Shown: positions 6,855 through 16,770 of the stretch, in pieces
How positions within the stretch are numbered: position 1 is the first letter of the stretch
Layout of the letters: each line of letters starts with the position of its first letter
Notes under the pieces: model-generated
What the model was told of the DNA's origin: nothing
Database searches by the model: none
What the model saw: only the letters and a program-made list of their open reading frames with translations
Assembly: GCA_018267925.1 (NCBI GenBank)
Contig: JAFDXO010000098.1
Span: forward strand, 1-44,102
Source: Bacteroidota bacterium
GTDB taxonomy: Bacteria; Bacteroidota; Bacteroidia; Chitinophagales; Chitinophagaceae
Direction: 5' to 3'
Length of the DNA: 44,102 nucleotides
Program-made: the position numbers and the translations under genes

Positions 6855-8951
6855 GTGAATGTAAAAAAAGACATACGGTTTAGGGTTTATCTCGCCTTTT
6901 CTGCGGTATGCCTTTTTGGCTTAGCCATTTTGCTTCGTGCTGCTTGGATTCAAGTGAAAGAGGGTCCTAAATTGCGTGAACTGGCTCGTGAAATGCGTAT
7001 TCATAAAACCATCTTGCCGGCTGAACGGGGTAATATTTACACTGAAGATGGTTCCTTGTTATGTTCGTCCATCCCACAATTTGATTTAAGGATTGATTTC
7101 TCTGTTGTCAATCAAGATACTTTCTACCGCTACATTGATACCCTTTCAAGTAGCCTGTCTTTATTATTTGCAGATGCCTCAAAAGCTACTTATAAGCAAC
7201 AGTTAACGGCTGCATTTAAGGAGCAAAAAAGGTATTTTTTATTAAGAAACGGTTTGGCTTATTATCAATATCAAGCCATTCGTCAATTTCCCATTTTTAA
7301 TAAGGGGCGAAGAACCGGCGGACTGATTGCAGAATCACGAATTAAACGTATAAACCCATACGGAATGCTGGCCTATCGAAGCATTGGTCTTTTTCGAGAA
7401 GAAGGCCAAACAATTGGAATTGAGGCAACATTCGATACTGTGTTGCATGGTAAAAATGGAAGCAGAATTGACCAAAAAGCAACAGGAGGAGTTTGGATGC
7501 CGGTAGAAGGGTCGGAAATTGATCCTATTAATGGTCGAGACATTGTTACCACAATAGATATTGGAATTCAAGAAGTAGCTGAACATGCTTTGATGAGTGT
7601 GTTGAAACAATATGAGTGTAAGTATGGAACCGTTGTGGTTATGGAAGTGCCAACCGGAAAACTTCGCGCTTTGGTAAATCTGGGACGGCAGCCAGATGGC
7701 AGTTATTGGGAAGATTTAAACTATGCACTTTTCCCTACTGAACCCGGCTCTACGTTTAAACTTGCTACCCTTACCGCATTGCTCAGTGATGGGTTTATCA
7801 ATGTTGAAGATAACATCAACTGCGAAGGAGGAGCCAAACAGTTTGCCAATCGCACTATGCACGATTCTCATCATGGATTAGGGCTTATCACTATTAGAAA
7901 TGCCTTTGCTCAGTCCTCTAATGTAGGAATGGCTTCTTTGGCGTATAAATATTATGGCACTAATCCGGAAAAGTATGTAGCTCAACTCAAACGTTTACAC
8001 TTGAATACCCGAACCGGTATTGATTTGATAGGTGAACGCCGTCCATATTTGATAGAACCTAAATCTAATTTTTGGAGTGGCACCAGCCTTCCCTGGATGG
8101 CAACAGGTTACGGAATTCAGGTCTCGCCGTTGCACACCTGCATGTTGTATAATGCACTTGCTAACAACGGAAAAATGATGAAGCCCTATTTGGTTTCAGC
8201 TATTCGTGAATATGGAAAAGATGTTGAAACTTTTGAGCCGGAAGTCTTAGTTGATGCAATTGCTTCCCCGGATGCTGTCAGTCAACTTAAAACATGTACA
8301 GAGGAAGTAGTCATAAGTGGAACCGGAAAGCATATTCGTTCGCCATTCTACAAAATTGCCGGTAAGACAGGAACAGCACAGGTTTCAGACGGTGCTACTA
8401 AATATTCAGCCGGTGTCTATCAAGGCTCATTTGTAGGTTATTTTCCGGCGGATAATCCCCGATATACAATCGCTGTGGTAATAAGAACCAAAGCACATTC
8501 AAATGCTTATTATGGCGGAACACTTGCTGCGCCTGTGTTTAGAATGATTTCAGATAAAATTTTTGCCAGCGGATTAGGTCATTGGACTGACCCCTTAGAT
8601 AGTTTGGCACAAAAGGGAAAACCAACAATTGCCGCTCAATTGGCAACTTCTGGATATGCTTTTCAAACAATTTTAAATGCACTGAAAAAGCAAGCTTCTA
8701 TCTCTGTACTTCCTACTATGGTTTCTCAACTTTCACTTGATTCTTCTTTGAGTGCACACATTGCTCCTCGTCATGTTTATAGCGGAGTAGTGCCTGATGT
8801 AAAAGGTTTATCGTTGAAAGATGCTGTGTATATTTTAGAAAATGAAGGTTTGCGAGTTAGAACACATGGAAGAGGTTTGGTACAAGGGCAATCACTTTTA
8901 CCAGGAAGCCCCATTGATAAAGGTCAAACAATAATACTTGAATTAAGCTAA
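6855..8951 (+). CDS. ftsI: Penicillin-binding protein FtsI (PBP3) with C-terminal PASTA domain
   Basis: FtsI is the septal peptidoglycan transpeptidase. An N-terminal membrane anchor (residues ~8-28) is followed by the class B PBP dimerization domain with AERGNIYTEDG. The penicillin-binding domain then carries the three active-site motifs: STFK with Ser299 and Lys302, SSN at 354-356 and KTG at 504-506. A PASTA domain (VPDVKGLSLKDAVYILENEG) ends the 698-residue protein; E. coli FtsI lacks it, but it is usual in Bacteroidota homologues. The start is a GTG, five bases after the ftsL stop; no in-frame ATG fits as well. Confidence 0.94.
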   Translation: MNVKKDIRFRVYLAFSAVCLFGLAILLRAAWIQVKEGPKLRELAREMRIHKTILPAERGNIYTEDGSLLCSSIPQFDLRIDFSVVNQDTFYRYIDTLSSSLSLLFADASKATYKQQLTAAFKEQKRYFLLRNGLAYYQYQAIRQFPIFNKGRRTGGLIAESRIKRINPYGMLAYRSIGLFREEGQTIGIEATFDTVLHGKNGSRIDQKATGGVWMPVEGSEIDPINGRDIVTTIDIGIQEVAEHALMSVLKQYECKYGTVVVMEVPTGKLRALVNLGRQPDGSYWEDLNYALFPTEPGSTFKLATLTALLSDGFINVEDNINCEGGAKQFANRTMHDSHHGLGLITIRNAFAQSSNVGMASLAYKYYGTNPEKYVAQLKRLHLNTRTGIDLIGERRPYLIEPKSNFWSGTSLPWMATGYGIQVSPLHTCMLYNALANNGKMMKPYLVSAIREYGKDVETFEPEVLVDAIASPDAVSQLKTCTEEVVISGTGKHIRSPFYKIAGKTGTAQVSDGATKYSAGVYQGSFVGYFPADNPRYTIAVVIRTKAHSNAYYGGTLAAPVFRMISDKIFASGLGHWTDPLDSLAQKGKPTIAAQLATSGYAFQTILNALKKQASISVLPTMVSQLSLDSSLSAHIAPRHVYSGVVPDVKGLSLKDAVYILENEGLRVRTHGRGLVQGQSLLPGSPIDKGQTIILELS

Positions 8952-8953
8952 AA

Positions 8954-10420
8954 ATGATAGCGCTTAGCGACATATTGAAGAGGATAGAAGTACACCACAT
9001 TGAGGGCAATGTAGATGTTGCTATTACCGGCTTGTGCATAGATAGTCGCAAAGTGGCTGAGGGCAATGTTTTCATTGCTATAAAAGGAGTTCTAACAGAC
9101 GGTCATCAATATATTGACAAAGCCATAAGCTTAGGTGCGAAAGCAATTGTGTGTGAACAAATTCCGCAAAATTTAGTAGCGGGAGTCGTTTATGTATCCG
9201 TAGCAAATGCTTCCATTGCAGTTGGTGAAATGGCCTCTTTATATTTCTGTGATCCTTCAGCTAAACTAAAAGTAGTTGGTGTTACTGGTACTAATGGTAA
9301 GACTACCGTAGCCACCTTGCTCTATCAGTTATTTACAGCTCTTGGATATCGTTGCGCTTTATTGTCAACTGTACAAAACCATATTGGCAATAAGGTTATT
9401 GCAGCAACACATACCACTCCTGATGCCATTAGCATTCAATCATTATTAAATGATGCGTTGACTGTGGGATGTACTCATGTGTTTATGGAAGTTAGTTCAC
9501 ACGCTATTCATCAACAAAGAATAGCAGGAATACAATTTGCAGGCGGCATATTTACCAATATTACACACGATCACTTAGACTATCATAAAACCTTTGAAGA
9601 ATATATTCGGGTAAAGAAGAAATTCTTTGATGATCTTCCCAAATCTGCTTTTGCGCTGTCCAATGCCGATGACCGTCGTGGAAACATCATGCTCCAAAAT
9701 TGCGAAGCTTCAAGAAATACATACAGTTTGAAATCACCGGCAAACTTTAAAGGAAAAGTGTTGGAGAATAATCTGTCCGGACTGGTTATGAATGTGGATG
9801 GTTCTGAAGTACACATGCGCATGATTGGCACTTTTAATGCTTATAATTTATTGGCAGTTTATGGTGCATCCTTGTTATTAGGTGAAAGCAAGATGGATGT
9901 TCTCTCTATTCTGAGTGGATTGATCGGTGCTCCCGGTCGTTTTGAAACACAAATGTCTTTGAATGAACATATTCTGGGCATCGTAGATTATGCCCATACC
10001 CCTGATGCTCTATTAAATGTATTAGCAACCATCAATCAACTTCGTACAGGTGGACAACAACTAATCACCGTTGTTGGTTGTGGAGGAGATAGAGATACAA
10101 CCAAACGACCTGAAATGGCTGAGGCAGCTGTGGAACACAGCGATCGTACTATTCTTACTTCTGATAATCCTCGTACCGAAAATCCGGAAAGCATATTAGA
10201 TCAAATGGAAGCCGGACTAAGTACAATTCAAAAGCGAAAAATGTTGCGTATTAGTGATAGAAAAGAAGCTATCAAAACTGCTTGTATGCTGGCTAATACC
10301 GGTGATATTATTCTATTAGCCGGAAAGGGGCATGAAACCTATCAAGAAATTAGCGGCGTGCGGCATCACTTTGATGATCGTGAAGTTTTAAATCAAACCT
10401 TTCAACTCCTAAACAAGTAA
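8954..10420 (+). CDS. murE: UDP-MurNAc-L-Ala-D-Glu:meso-diaminopimelate ligase
   Basis: MurE adds the third residue of the peptidoglycan stem peptide in the cytoplasm. The ATP-binding loop VTGTNGKTT lies at residues 110-118, and the motif DNPR at 404-407 is the known determinant for meso-diaminopimelate instead of lysine, so the cell wall should be of the DAP type. The length (488) is standard. The gene starts two bases after the ftsI stop, in one transcription unit with its neighbours. Confidence 0.96.
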   Translation: MIALSDILKRIEVHHIEGNVDVAITGLCIDSRKVAEGNVFIAIKGVLTDGHQYIDKAISLGAKAIVCEQIPQNLVAGVVYVSVANASIAVGEMASLYFCDPSAKLKVVGVTGTNGKTTVATLLYQLFTALGYRCALLSTVQNHIGNKVIAATHTTPDAISIQSLLNDALTVGCTHVFMEVSSHAIHQQRIAGIQFAGGIFTNITHDHLDYHKTFEEYIRVKKKFFDDLPKSAFALSNADDRRGNIMLQNCEASRNTYSLKSPANFKGKVLENNLSGLVMNVDGSEVHMRMIGTFNAYNLLAVYGASLLLGESKMDVLSILSGLIGAPGRFETQMSLNEHILGIVDYAHTPDALLNVLATINQLRTGGQQLITVVGCGGDRDTTKRPEMAEAAVEHSDRTILTSDNPRTENPESILDQMEAGLSTIQKRKMLRISDRKEAIKTACMLANTGDIILLAGKGHETYQEISGVRHHFDDREVLNQTFQLLNK

Positions 10421-10426
10421 AACGCC

Positions 10427-11698
10427 ATGCTGTACTACCTCTTTACATATCTACGTCAGCACTTCGGCATGTTCGGAGCAGGTATATTTTATTATATCAC
10501 TTTTCGCGCAGGGTTAGCAATTATTTTATCGTTGGTAATTTCCATGATTTATGGAAAGTCAATCATACGCTTTATTCAAAAGAAGCAAATCGGTGAAACC
10601 GTTCGTGATCTTGGATTAGCTGGAGAAGCCACCAAGAAAGGAACACCAACCATGGGTGGCATTATCATCATAGCCGCAATTCTAATCCCAACTCTATTAT
10701 TTGCTCGCATCGCTAATGTGTATATCATCTTGATGTTGGTTTCTACTGTGTGGCTTGGCTTGGTAGGCTTTTTGGATGATTATATAAAAGTGTTTAAGAA
10801 GAATAAAGAAGGGCTGGCCGGAAAGTTTAAAGTGTTAGGACAAATAGGACTGGGAATCATAGTGGGAACTACTATGTACTACAATCAAAATGTTGTTACC
10901 AGTCGTATTTTGATTGATGGACAATCGCCTAAATACAATGAGACAGAACAAATAGTCTCTCAGCCACTAACTCGTAGAGATGAAAACGGTACGACCAAAA
11001 ATTTTGTTCGTGTACGAACCGCTACTACTACAATTCCATTTATAAAAAGCCATGAACTTAGCTATGCTGGAATAGCAGCCATGTTTAGCACAAAAGGAGT
11101 CCAGATTCTTACGCCAATTATCTATATTCTCTTTGTCATTTTTATCATTGTAGCTGTTTCAAATGGAGCAAATATAACAGACGGTATTGACGGATTGGCA
11201 ACGGGCGTTTCGGCAATTGTAGGTGTTTGTTTAGGTGTCTTTGCCTACGTTTCAGGCAACTACATTTTTGCTGATTATTTAGGTATCATGCACATTCCCA
11301 ATTTGGGTGAATTATCCATTTTTATTGGAGCATTTGTTGGGGCATGTGTTGGCTTTTTGTGGTACAATGCCTATCCGGCACAGGTTTTCATGGGTGATAC
11401 GGGAAGCCTAGCAATTGGCGGAATTATTGCTTCGCTTGCCATCATTATTCGAAAAGAGTTGTTGGTGCCTATTATCTGTGGCGTGTTTCTGATGGAAAAT
11501 TTATCCGTGATGATTCAAGTCGCCTATTTCAAACGCACCAAAAAGAAATATGGTGAAGGAAGAAGAATATTTCTGATGTCGCCATTACACCACCACTATC
11601 AAAAATTGGGTTATCACGAAAGCAAAATAGTTACTCGCTTTTGGATTGTTCAAATCATTCTGGTTATTGTAAGCATTGTTACACTCAAATTAAGATAA
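10427..11698 (+). CDS. mraY: Phospho-MurNAc-pentapeptide translocase
   Basis: MraY transfers phospho-MurNAc-pentapeptide to undecaprenyl phosphate, giving lipid I at the inner face of the membrane. The polytopic protein carries the catalytic aspartates Asp117-Asp118 (LDDYIKVF), ITDGIDGLA with Asp252 and Asp255, MGDTGS with Asp324, and the histidine loop [10 protein letters not shown]. At 423 residues it is longer than the E. coli enzyme (~360). The extra length includes a hydrophilic loop (around [20 protein letters not shown]) between membrane segments, seen also in other Bacteroidota. murF, which normally makes the substrate, is not in this cluster. Confidence 0.96.
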   Translation: MLYYLFTYLRQHFGMFGAGIFYYITFRAGLAIILSLVISMIYGKSIIRFIQKKQIGETVRDLGLAGEATKKGTPTMGGIIIIAAILIPTLLFARIANVYIILMLVSTVWLGLVGFLDDYIKVFKKNKEGLAGKFKVLGQIGLGIIVGTTMYYNQNVVTSRILIDGQSPKYNETEQIVSQPLTRRDENGTTKNFVRVRTATTTIPFIKSHELSYAGIAAMFSTKGVQILTPIIYILFVIFIIVAVSNGANITDGIDGLATGVSAIVGVCLGVFAYVSGNYIFADYLGIMHIPNLGELSIFIGAFVGACVGFLWYNAYPAQVFMGDTGSLAIGGIIASLAIIIRKELLVPIICGVFLMENLSVMIQVAYFKRTKKKYGEGRRIFLMSPLHHHYQKLGYHESKIVTRFWIVQIILVIVSIVTLKLR

Positions 11699-11701
11699 GC
11701 C

Positions 11702-13066
11702 GTGAAGAAAGGGACAAAAAAGAATTTGATTGTGCTTGGTGCCGCAGAAAGTGGGGTAGGAGCGGCATTGCTTGGTGTAAAGATGGGTTGGAATGTGTTC
11801 GTTAGTGATGCCGGATTAATCAAAGAATCCTTTAAACAAACGTTGATCAATGCCAATATTGAATTTGAAGAAAGCGGTCATACCATGTCTCGAATTCTGT
11901 CCGCAGATTGCATCGTAAAAAGCCCGGGCATACCTGAAAAGGTTGCTGTGATGAAAAAAATAAGAGCGGAGAAAATTGAAGTGTGCAGTGAAATTGAATT
12001 TGGATTTAGATACAAAGGGAATAGTAGAATTATAGCCATAACGGGCAGTAATGGGAAAAGTACCACAACAAAACTGATCTATCATTTATTGAAAGAAGCG
12101 GATTATGATGTTGCCTTAGTAGGAAATATTGGATACAGTTTTGCTCGTCAAATTGCAGAAGATCCAAAGCTATGGTACGTGATGGAGATCAGCAGTTTTC
12201 AGTTGGATGATGTGCATCAATTTAGACCCGATGTGGCCGTTTTGTTGAATATTACTCCTGATCATTTAGACCGCTATGACTATCAATTTGAAAATTATAT
12301 CGAAGCAAAATTTAGAATTACAGAACAACAAACAGCAAGTGACTTTTTTATCCTCAACATGGACGATGCTGTTATACAACAATATCTTTCAAAACATACT
12401 ACGACTGCTAAGAAATTATTCTTTACGATGAATCAAGACAATTTGAATGAAAATGAATCGGGTGCATTTGTCAATAATGATGAACTGCATATTCGCTATG
12501 GTGGAGATGAGCTTAATATGTCAATCCACGACTTAGCTTTAAAAGGGAAACACAATCAATATAACAGTATGGCAGCGGGCATATCTGCAAGAGTGGCAGG
12601 TTTAAGAAAGGAAAAAATAAGAGAGAGTTTTTCCACTTTCGAAGGGCTTGAACATCGTCTTGAGTTTGTTGCTACTGTGCGGGGGGTAGATTTTATAAAC
12701 GACAGTAAGGCAACCAATGTGAATTCGGTATGGTTTGCTTTAGAGAGTATGCGCCAACCGGTTATTTTGATTTTAGGAGGATTAGACAAAGGAAACGACT
12801 ACAACGAAATTGCAGAATTGGTAAAAGATAAGGTGAAAGCAATTGTGTGTATGGGTATTGATAATAAGCCAATTCACCTTGCATTTGATGATATGGTCAA
12901 CGACGTAGTTGATACACAAAATGCAACGGATGCAGTCAATGCAGCTTATGCGTTGGCGGAAAAAGGTGATGCTGTTTTGCTTTCACCGGCATGTGCCAGT
13001 TTTGATTTGTTTAAAAATTATGAAGATCGTGGACGACAGTTTAAGGAGGCTGTTCGGTCACTATAA
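11702..13066 (+). CDS. murD: UDP-MurNAc-L-alanine:D-glutamate ligase
   Basis: MurD adds D-glutamate to UDP-MurNAc-L-alanine. The N-terminal Rossmann-like domain (LIVLGAAESGVGAALLG) is followed by the ATP loop TGSNGKSTTTK at residues 114-124, the central-domain histidine segment NITPDHLDRYD, and a ligand-binding C-terminal domain with HRLEFV and ILGGLDKG. The 454-residue length is normal. The start is GTG at 11702, three bases after the mraY stop. Confidence 0.95.
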   Translation: MKKGTKKNLIVLGAAESGVGAALLGVKMGWNVFVSDAGLIKESFKQTLINANIEFEESGHTMSRILSADCIVKSPGIPEKVAVMKKIRAEKIEVCSEIEFGFRYKGNSRIIAITGSNGKSTTTKLIYHLLKEADYDVALVGNIGYSFARQIAEDPKLWYVMEISSFQLDDVHQFRPDVAVLLNITPDHLDRYDYQFENYIEAKFRITEQQTASDFFILNMDDAVIQQYLSKHTTTAKKLFFTMNQDNLNENESGAFVNNDELHIRYGGDELNMSIHDLALKGKHNQYNSMAAGISARVAGLRKEKIRESFSTFEGLEHRLEFVATVRGVDFINDSKATNVNSVWFALESMRQPVILILGGLDKGNDYNEIAELVKDKVKAIVCMGIDNKPIHLAFDDMVNDVVDTQNATDAVNAAYALAEKGDAVLLSPACASFDLFKNYEDRGRQFKEAVRSL

Positions 13067-13077
13067 AACACGAAATT

Positions 13078-14304
13078 ATGCAGGGCTTACTTCAAAAAAC
13101 ACGAGGTGATAAAGTTATCTGGGCGGTAGTTATTGTTTGGGCTTTTGTCAGTTTGCTTGCTGTTTATAGCTCAACGCAGTCATTGGCTTATCGTATGGAT
13201 AAAAATGCGACCTACTACCTTTTAAAACAAATAGGTGTGTTAGCCGCAGGCTTGATGATTATTTATTGGGTACATCGGATCAACTATACTCGCTTTGCAA
13301 AAATTGCAGTTGTGCTTTATGGAGCAAGCATTCCGTTGCTTCTTTATACCATGTTTTTTGGAACTACCTATAACGAAGGATCTCGTTGGATTCGCCTGCC
13401 GGTTATCAATGTAACATTTCAGACTTCGGATATGGCAAAGCTGGCCTTATTTATGTTACTGGCTCGAAGCCTAAGTCTAAAACAAGGAGTTATCAAAGAT
13501 TTTAAGAAGGGATTTATTTCGGTGCTGTGGCCTGTATTGCTTACTTGCATACTGATTGCGCCGGCCAATCTGTCAACAGCTCTTATGTTGGGTTTCACTT
13601 GTTGTATCATTTTCTTTATTGGAAGGGTTCGTGTGAAGCACCTTATGTTGTTGATGCTTGCCGGAATTATTGGGTTTGCATGCATCTTCACCGTATCTAA
13701 GCTTACAGGATTTGGCCGTGCCAATACTTGGGAGAAACGTATCAAAAGCTTTGCCGGACTTGAAAGCCAAGACGCAGAAAAGAAAGGAGATGATTTTCAA
13801 GTATTGCAAGGAAAGATTGCCATTGCCAGTGGTGGTTTGTTTGGGCAAGGACCCGGGCATAGCGAGGCAAAAGACTTTTTACCACATGGATATTCTGACT
13901 TTATTTATGCCAATATAATTGCCGAATATGGATTAGTGGGCGGTGCAGTTGTGATGTTTCTTTATTTATTATTCCTGTGGCGTAGCATCATCATTTTTAA
14001 ACGATGTCCATTTGCTTTTGGAGCATTTCTTGCTGTTGGGTTGAGTATTACACTTGTATTTCAGGCAATGCTCAACATGGCTGTTTGTGTACATCTCGTA
14101 CCGGTTACTGGATTGACACTTCCGATGATCAGTATGGGCGGATCCTCTGTTTGGTTTACTAGTATTTCAATAGGAATTGTTTTAAGTGTGAGTCGGTATG
14201 TAGATGAAGAAGTGAAGGATGGAAAAGTGAAACCGACAACAAAAGCACAGCGAAAAAAAGAATCTAAAATAGTTAATCAAAATCCGGAAGTAGTACCGGC
14301 ATAA
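13078..14304 (+). CDS. ftsW: Septal peptidoglycan polymerase FtsW (SEDS family)
   Basis: FtsW is the SEDS glycosyltransferase that polymerises lipid II at the septum together with FtsI. Its 408 residues contain around ten hydrophobic segments and the SEDS hallmarks GSRWIRLP, the catalytic-loop region KIAIASGGLFGQGPGHS, YSDFIYANIIAEYGLVGG and PVTGLTLPMISMGGSS. A Lys-rich cytoplasmic tail ends the protein. The position between murD and murG is the standard dcw position and separates it from the elongation paralogue RodA. Confidence 0.94.
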   Translation: MQGLLQKTRGDKVIWAVVIVWAFVSLLAVYSSTQSLAYRMDKNATYYLLKQIGVLAAGLMIIYWVHRINYTRFAKIAVVLYGASIPLLLYTMFFGTTYNEGSRWIRLPVINVTFQTSDMAKLALFMLLARSLSLKQGVIKDFKKGFISVLWPVLLTCILIAPANLSTALMLGFTCCIIFFIGRVRVKHLMLLMLAGIIGFACIFTVSKLTGFGRANTWEKRIKSFAGLESQDAEKKGDDFQVLQGKIAIASGGLFGQGPGHSEAKDFLPHGYSDFIYANIIAEYGLVGGAVVMFLYLLFLWRSIIIFKRCPFAFGAFLAVGLSITLVFQAMLNMAVCVHLVPVTGLTLPMISMGGSSVWFTSISIGIVLSVSRYVDEEVKDGKVKPTTKAQRKKESKIVNQNPEVVPA

Positions 14305-14308
14305 GAAA

Positions 14309-15415
14309 ATGAAAGATTTGCGCATCATCATTGCAGGCGGCGGTACGGGAGGACATATCTTTCCGGCCATTGCTATTGCTAATGCATTAAAGCGCATAAT
14401 ACCAACCGTCAAAATTCTTTTTGTTGGAGCCAATGGAAAAATGGAAATGGAAAAGGTTCCACAAGAAGGATATGAAATTGTAGGGTTAGATATCGCAGGT
14501 TTCAATCGAAGCAATATTTGGAAAAACTTTTCTCTCCCGTTTAAACTTTTGAAAAGCTTGTGGAAAGCAAAGTCTTTAGTGCGCAGTTTTAACCCCCATG
14601 TAGTGGTGGGTGTTGGAGGATATGCCAGTTTCCCAATGTTGCGTGCAGCCCAAAAGGCAATGGTGCCAACATTGATTCAAGAACAAAATTCCTTTGCTGG
14701 TAAGAGTAATCAGATTTTGGCAAAACATGCAAAAGCAGTTTGTGTTGCTTATGAAAAGATGGATCAATTTTTCCCAAGCCAAAAAATTGTTCTGACCGGA
14801 AATCCTGTTCGGGCAGCTATTGCTCATTCAAAGGCAAGCAGAAGCGAGGGGCAGCATTGGTTAAATATGAATCCCGACAAGATGACCTTGTTGGTGGTGG
14901 GCGGAAGTTTAGGTGCGAAATCCATAAATGAAGCCATAGACAAGCATTTAGAAGAATTGACAAACGAGGGTATTCAAATTATTTGGCAAACCGGCAAACC
15001 GTATCATTCGATAGCCGAGCAACGAGTAACAAATAATGGTTCCGTAAAAGTTTTTGATTTCATTCGTGAAATGGATCTTGCTTATGCCGCTGCGGATGTA
15101 GTAGTGTCAAGAGCAGGAGCATTAGCCATTGCAGAACTTTGCATTGTAGCAAAACCGGTCGTGTTTGTTCCTTATCCTTATGCCGCTGAAGACCATCAAA
15201 CCAGCAATGCAGCCGCTTTGGTTATGCACAATGCAGCCGAAATGGTACGTGATAGCGATGTCATGGCAGAACTTATTCCTAAGGTAAAATTATTGTTCAA
15301 AGACGAGCTGGCTCAATCTGTGATGAAGCGAAATCTTAAAGTCATGGCAATAACAGATGCCGATGATCGAATTGCAAATCAAATATTAAACATAGCAAAG
15401 GAGGAAATGTCATGA
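14309..15415 (+). CDS. murG: UDP-GlcNAc:undecaprenyl-PP-MurNAc-pentapeptide GlcNAc transferase
   Basis: MurG converts lipid I to lipid II on the cytoplasmic side of the membrane. The glycine-rich loop GGGTGGHIFPA lies at residues 10-20, GVGGYASFP is the second conserved loop, and SRAGALAIAEL together with PYPYAAEDHQTSNA forms the GT28 donor-binding region. The length (368) is normal. The stop overlaps the start of murC in ATGA, so the two are translationally coupled. Confidence 0.96.
   Translation: MKDLRIIIAGGGTGGHIFPAIAIANALKRIIPTVKILFVGANGKMEMEKVPQEGYEIVGLDIAGFNRSNIWKNFSLPFKLLKSLWKAKSLVRSFNPHVVVGVGGYASFPMLRAAQKAMVPTLIQEQNSFAGKSNQILAKHAKAVCVAYEKMDQFFPSQKIVLTGNPVRAAIAHSKASRSEGQHWLNMNPDKMTLLVVGGSLGAKSINEAIDKHLEELTNEGIQIIWQTGKPYHSIAEQRVTNNGSVKVFDFIREMDLAYAAADVVVSRAGALAIAELCIVAKPVVFVPYPYAAEDHQTSNAAALVMHNAAEMVRDSDVMAELIPKVKLLFKDELAQSVMKRNLKVMAITDADDRIANQILNIAKEEMS
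15397..15404 (+). promoter_or_regulatory. Strong Shine-Dalgarno sequence of murC
   Basis: AAAGGAGG at 15397-15404 lies seven bases before the murC ATG at 15412, inside the end of murG. It is the only canonical Shine-Dalgarno sequence I noticed before a gene in this window, where most starts are preceded by plain A/T-rich sequence. Confidence 0.6.
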
Positions 15416-16770
15416 ATGTGCGAGAACTGAAACGGGTATATTTTGTAGGCATTGGCGGTATTGGCATGAGTGCGCTGGCTCGGTTTTTTCATGAGCAAGG
15501 CACCGTTGTGAGTGGTTATGATAGAACCCAAACAGAGTTGACAAAGAAGCTTGAAAATGAAGGTATATCCATTCACTATACCGATAACCTAACTTTGATT
15601 GATAAAGAAGCAGAGCTTGTTGTATATACACCGGCAATTCCTAAAAGCCATTCCGAATTAACATGGTTTCGAGAAAACAATTATCCTGTTTTTAAACGTA
15701 GCGATGTACTTCAATGGATCACCGAAAGGCTATTCTCTATTACAGTTGCAGGGACTCATGGTAAGACTACCATTTCAACGATGATTGCATTTTTATTACG
15801 AGAAACAGATTATGGCTGTAATGCCTTCCTGGGTGGTGTTTCGGTAAATTATGATAGCAATTATTGGAGTAGTCAAAATCAAGTTGCCGTTATTGAAGCA
15901 GATGAATATGATCGTAGTTTCTTAAAGCTCTTCCCTGATATTGCTGTGCTAACCGCAATGGATCCGGATCATTTGGATATTTATGGAACCGTGCAAGAAC
16001 TTGAAAAAGCTTTTGTTCAATACACAGCAAATATTAAGCACCAAGGAACATTGTTTGTAAAACATGGTTTACCCAAGGGTTTAGAATTAAAAGCTCCGCA
16101 ATTGATCTCTTATAGTTTGATCAATGAAGCTGCTGACATCTTTGCGACAAACATTGTTATGCACAATGGTTCTTACACCTTTGATATTCATAGCCCGTTT
16201 GGAAATATTGAAGATCTATCGCTGAATATTGGTGGGATGCACAATGTGGAAAATGCACTGGTGGCTATTTCGGTAGCACAAAAATTAAATATTGATTCTC
16301 AAAAAATCAAAACTGCATTGGCACAATTTCATGGTGTGAAAAGACGATTTGAATATATTGTAAAGAATGATCGAATTGTTTATATAGATGATTATGCACA
16401 CCATCCTGCCGAACTATCAGCCTTAATTTCAAGTGCTAAGAAGTTGTTCCCTAAAAGGCGTTGTGTCATTGCTTTTCAGCCACATTTATTCTCTCGCACC
16501 CGCGATTTTGCAAGTGAATTTGCTGCCAGCCTTGATATGGCTGATGAAGTTTTGCTTTTGGATATCTATCCGGCACGTGAACTGCCTATTGAAGGAGTAA
16601 CGACAAACATCATTGCTGAAAAGATGATTAATTCAGCTCATACTCTTTTATCTAAAGAGGCTTTGCTGGAGTATGTAAGAGTTGCTCCGCTCGATTTGTT
16701 CATAACAGCCGGAGCAGGCGATATTGATAAATTGATAAACCCAATAAAAGAGATATTGGAAACGCGATAA
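15412..16770 (+). CDS. murC: UDP-MurNAc:L-alanine ligase
   Basis: MurC commits UDP-MurNAc to peptidoglycan by adding L-alanine. The N-terminal FVGIGGIGMSALARFF motif binds the UDP-sugar, and AGTHGKTT at residues 113-120 is the ATP loop. EADEYDRSFL is the family-specific catalytic segment, and DDYAHHPAEL marks the C-terminal domain. The 452-residue length is normal. It overlaps murG by four bases and has an unusually good ribosome-binding site. Its stop overlaps the ATG of the next gene by one base (TAATG). Confidence 0.96.
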   Translation: MNVRELKRVYFVGIGGIGMSALARFFHEQGTVVSGYDRTQTELTKKLENEGISIHYTDNLTLIDKEAELVVYTPAIPKSHSELTWFRENNYPVFKRSDVLQWITERLFSITVAGTHGKTTISTMIAFLLRETDYGCNAFLGGVSVNYDSNYWSSQNQVAVIEADEYDRSFLKLFPDIAVLTAMDPDHLDIYGTVQELEKAFVQYTANIKHQGTLFVKHGLPKGLELKAPQLISYSLINEAADIFATNIVMHNGSYTFDIHSPFGNIEDLSLNIGGMHNVENALVAISVAQKLNIDSQKIKTALAQFHGVKRRFEYIVKNDRIVYIDDYAHHPAELSALISSAKKLFPKRRCVIAFQPHLFSRTRDFASEFAASLDMADEVLLLDIYPARELPIEGVTTNIIAEKMINSAHTLLSKEALLEYVRVAPLDLFITAGAGDIDKLINPIKEILETR

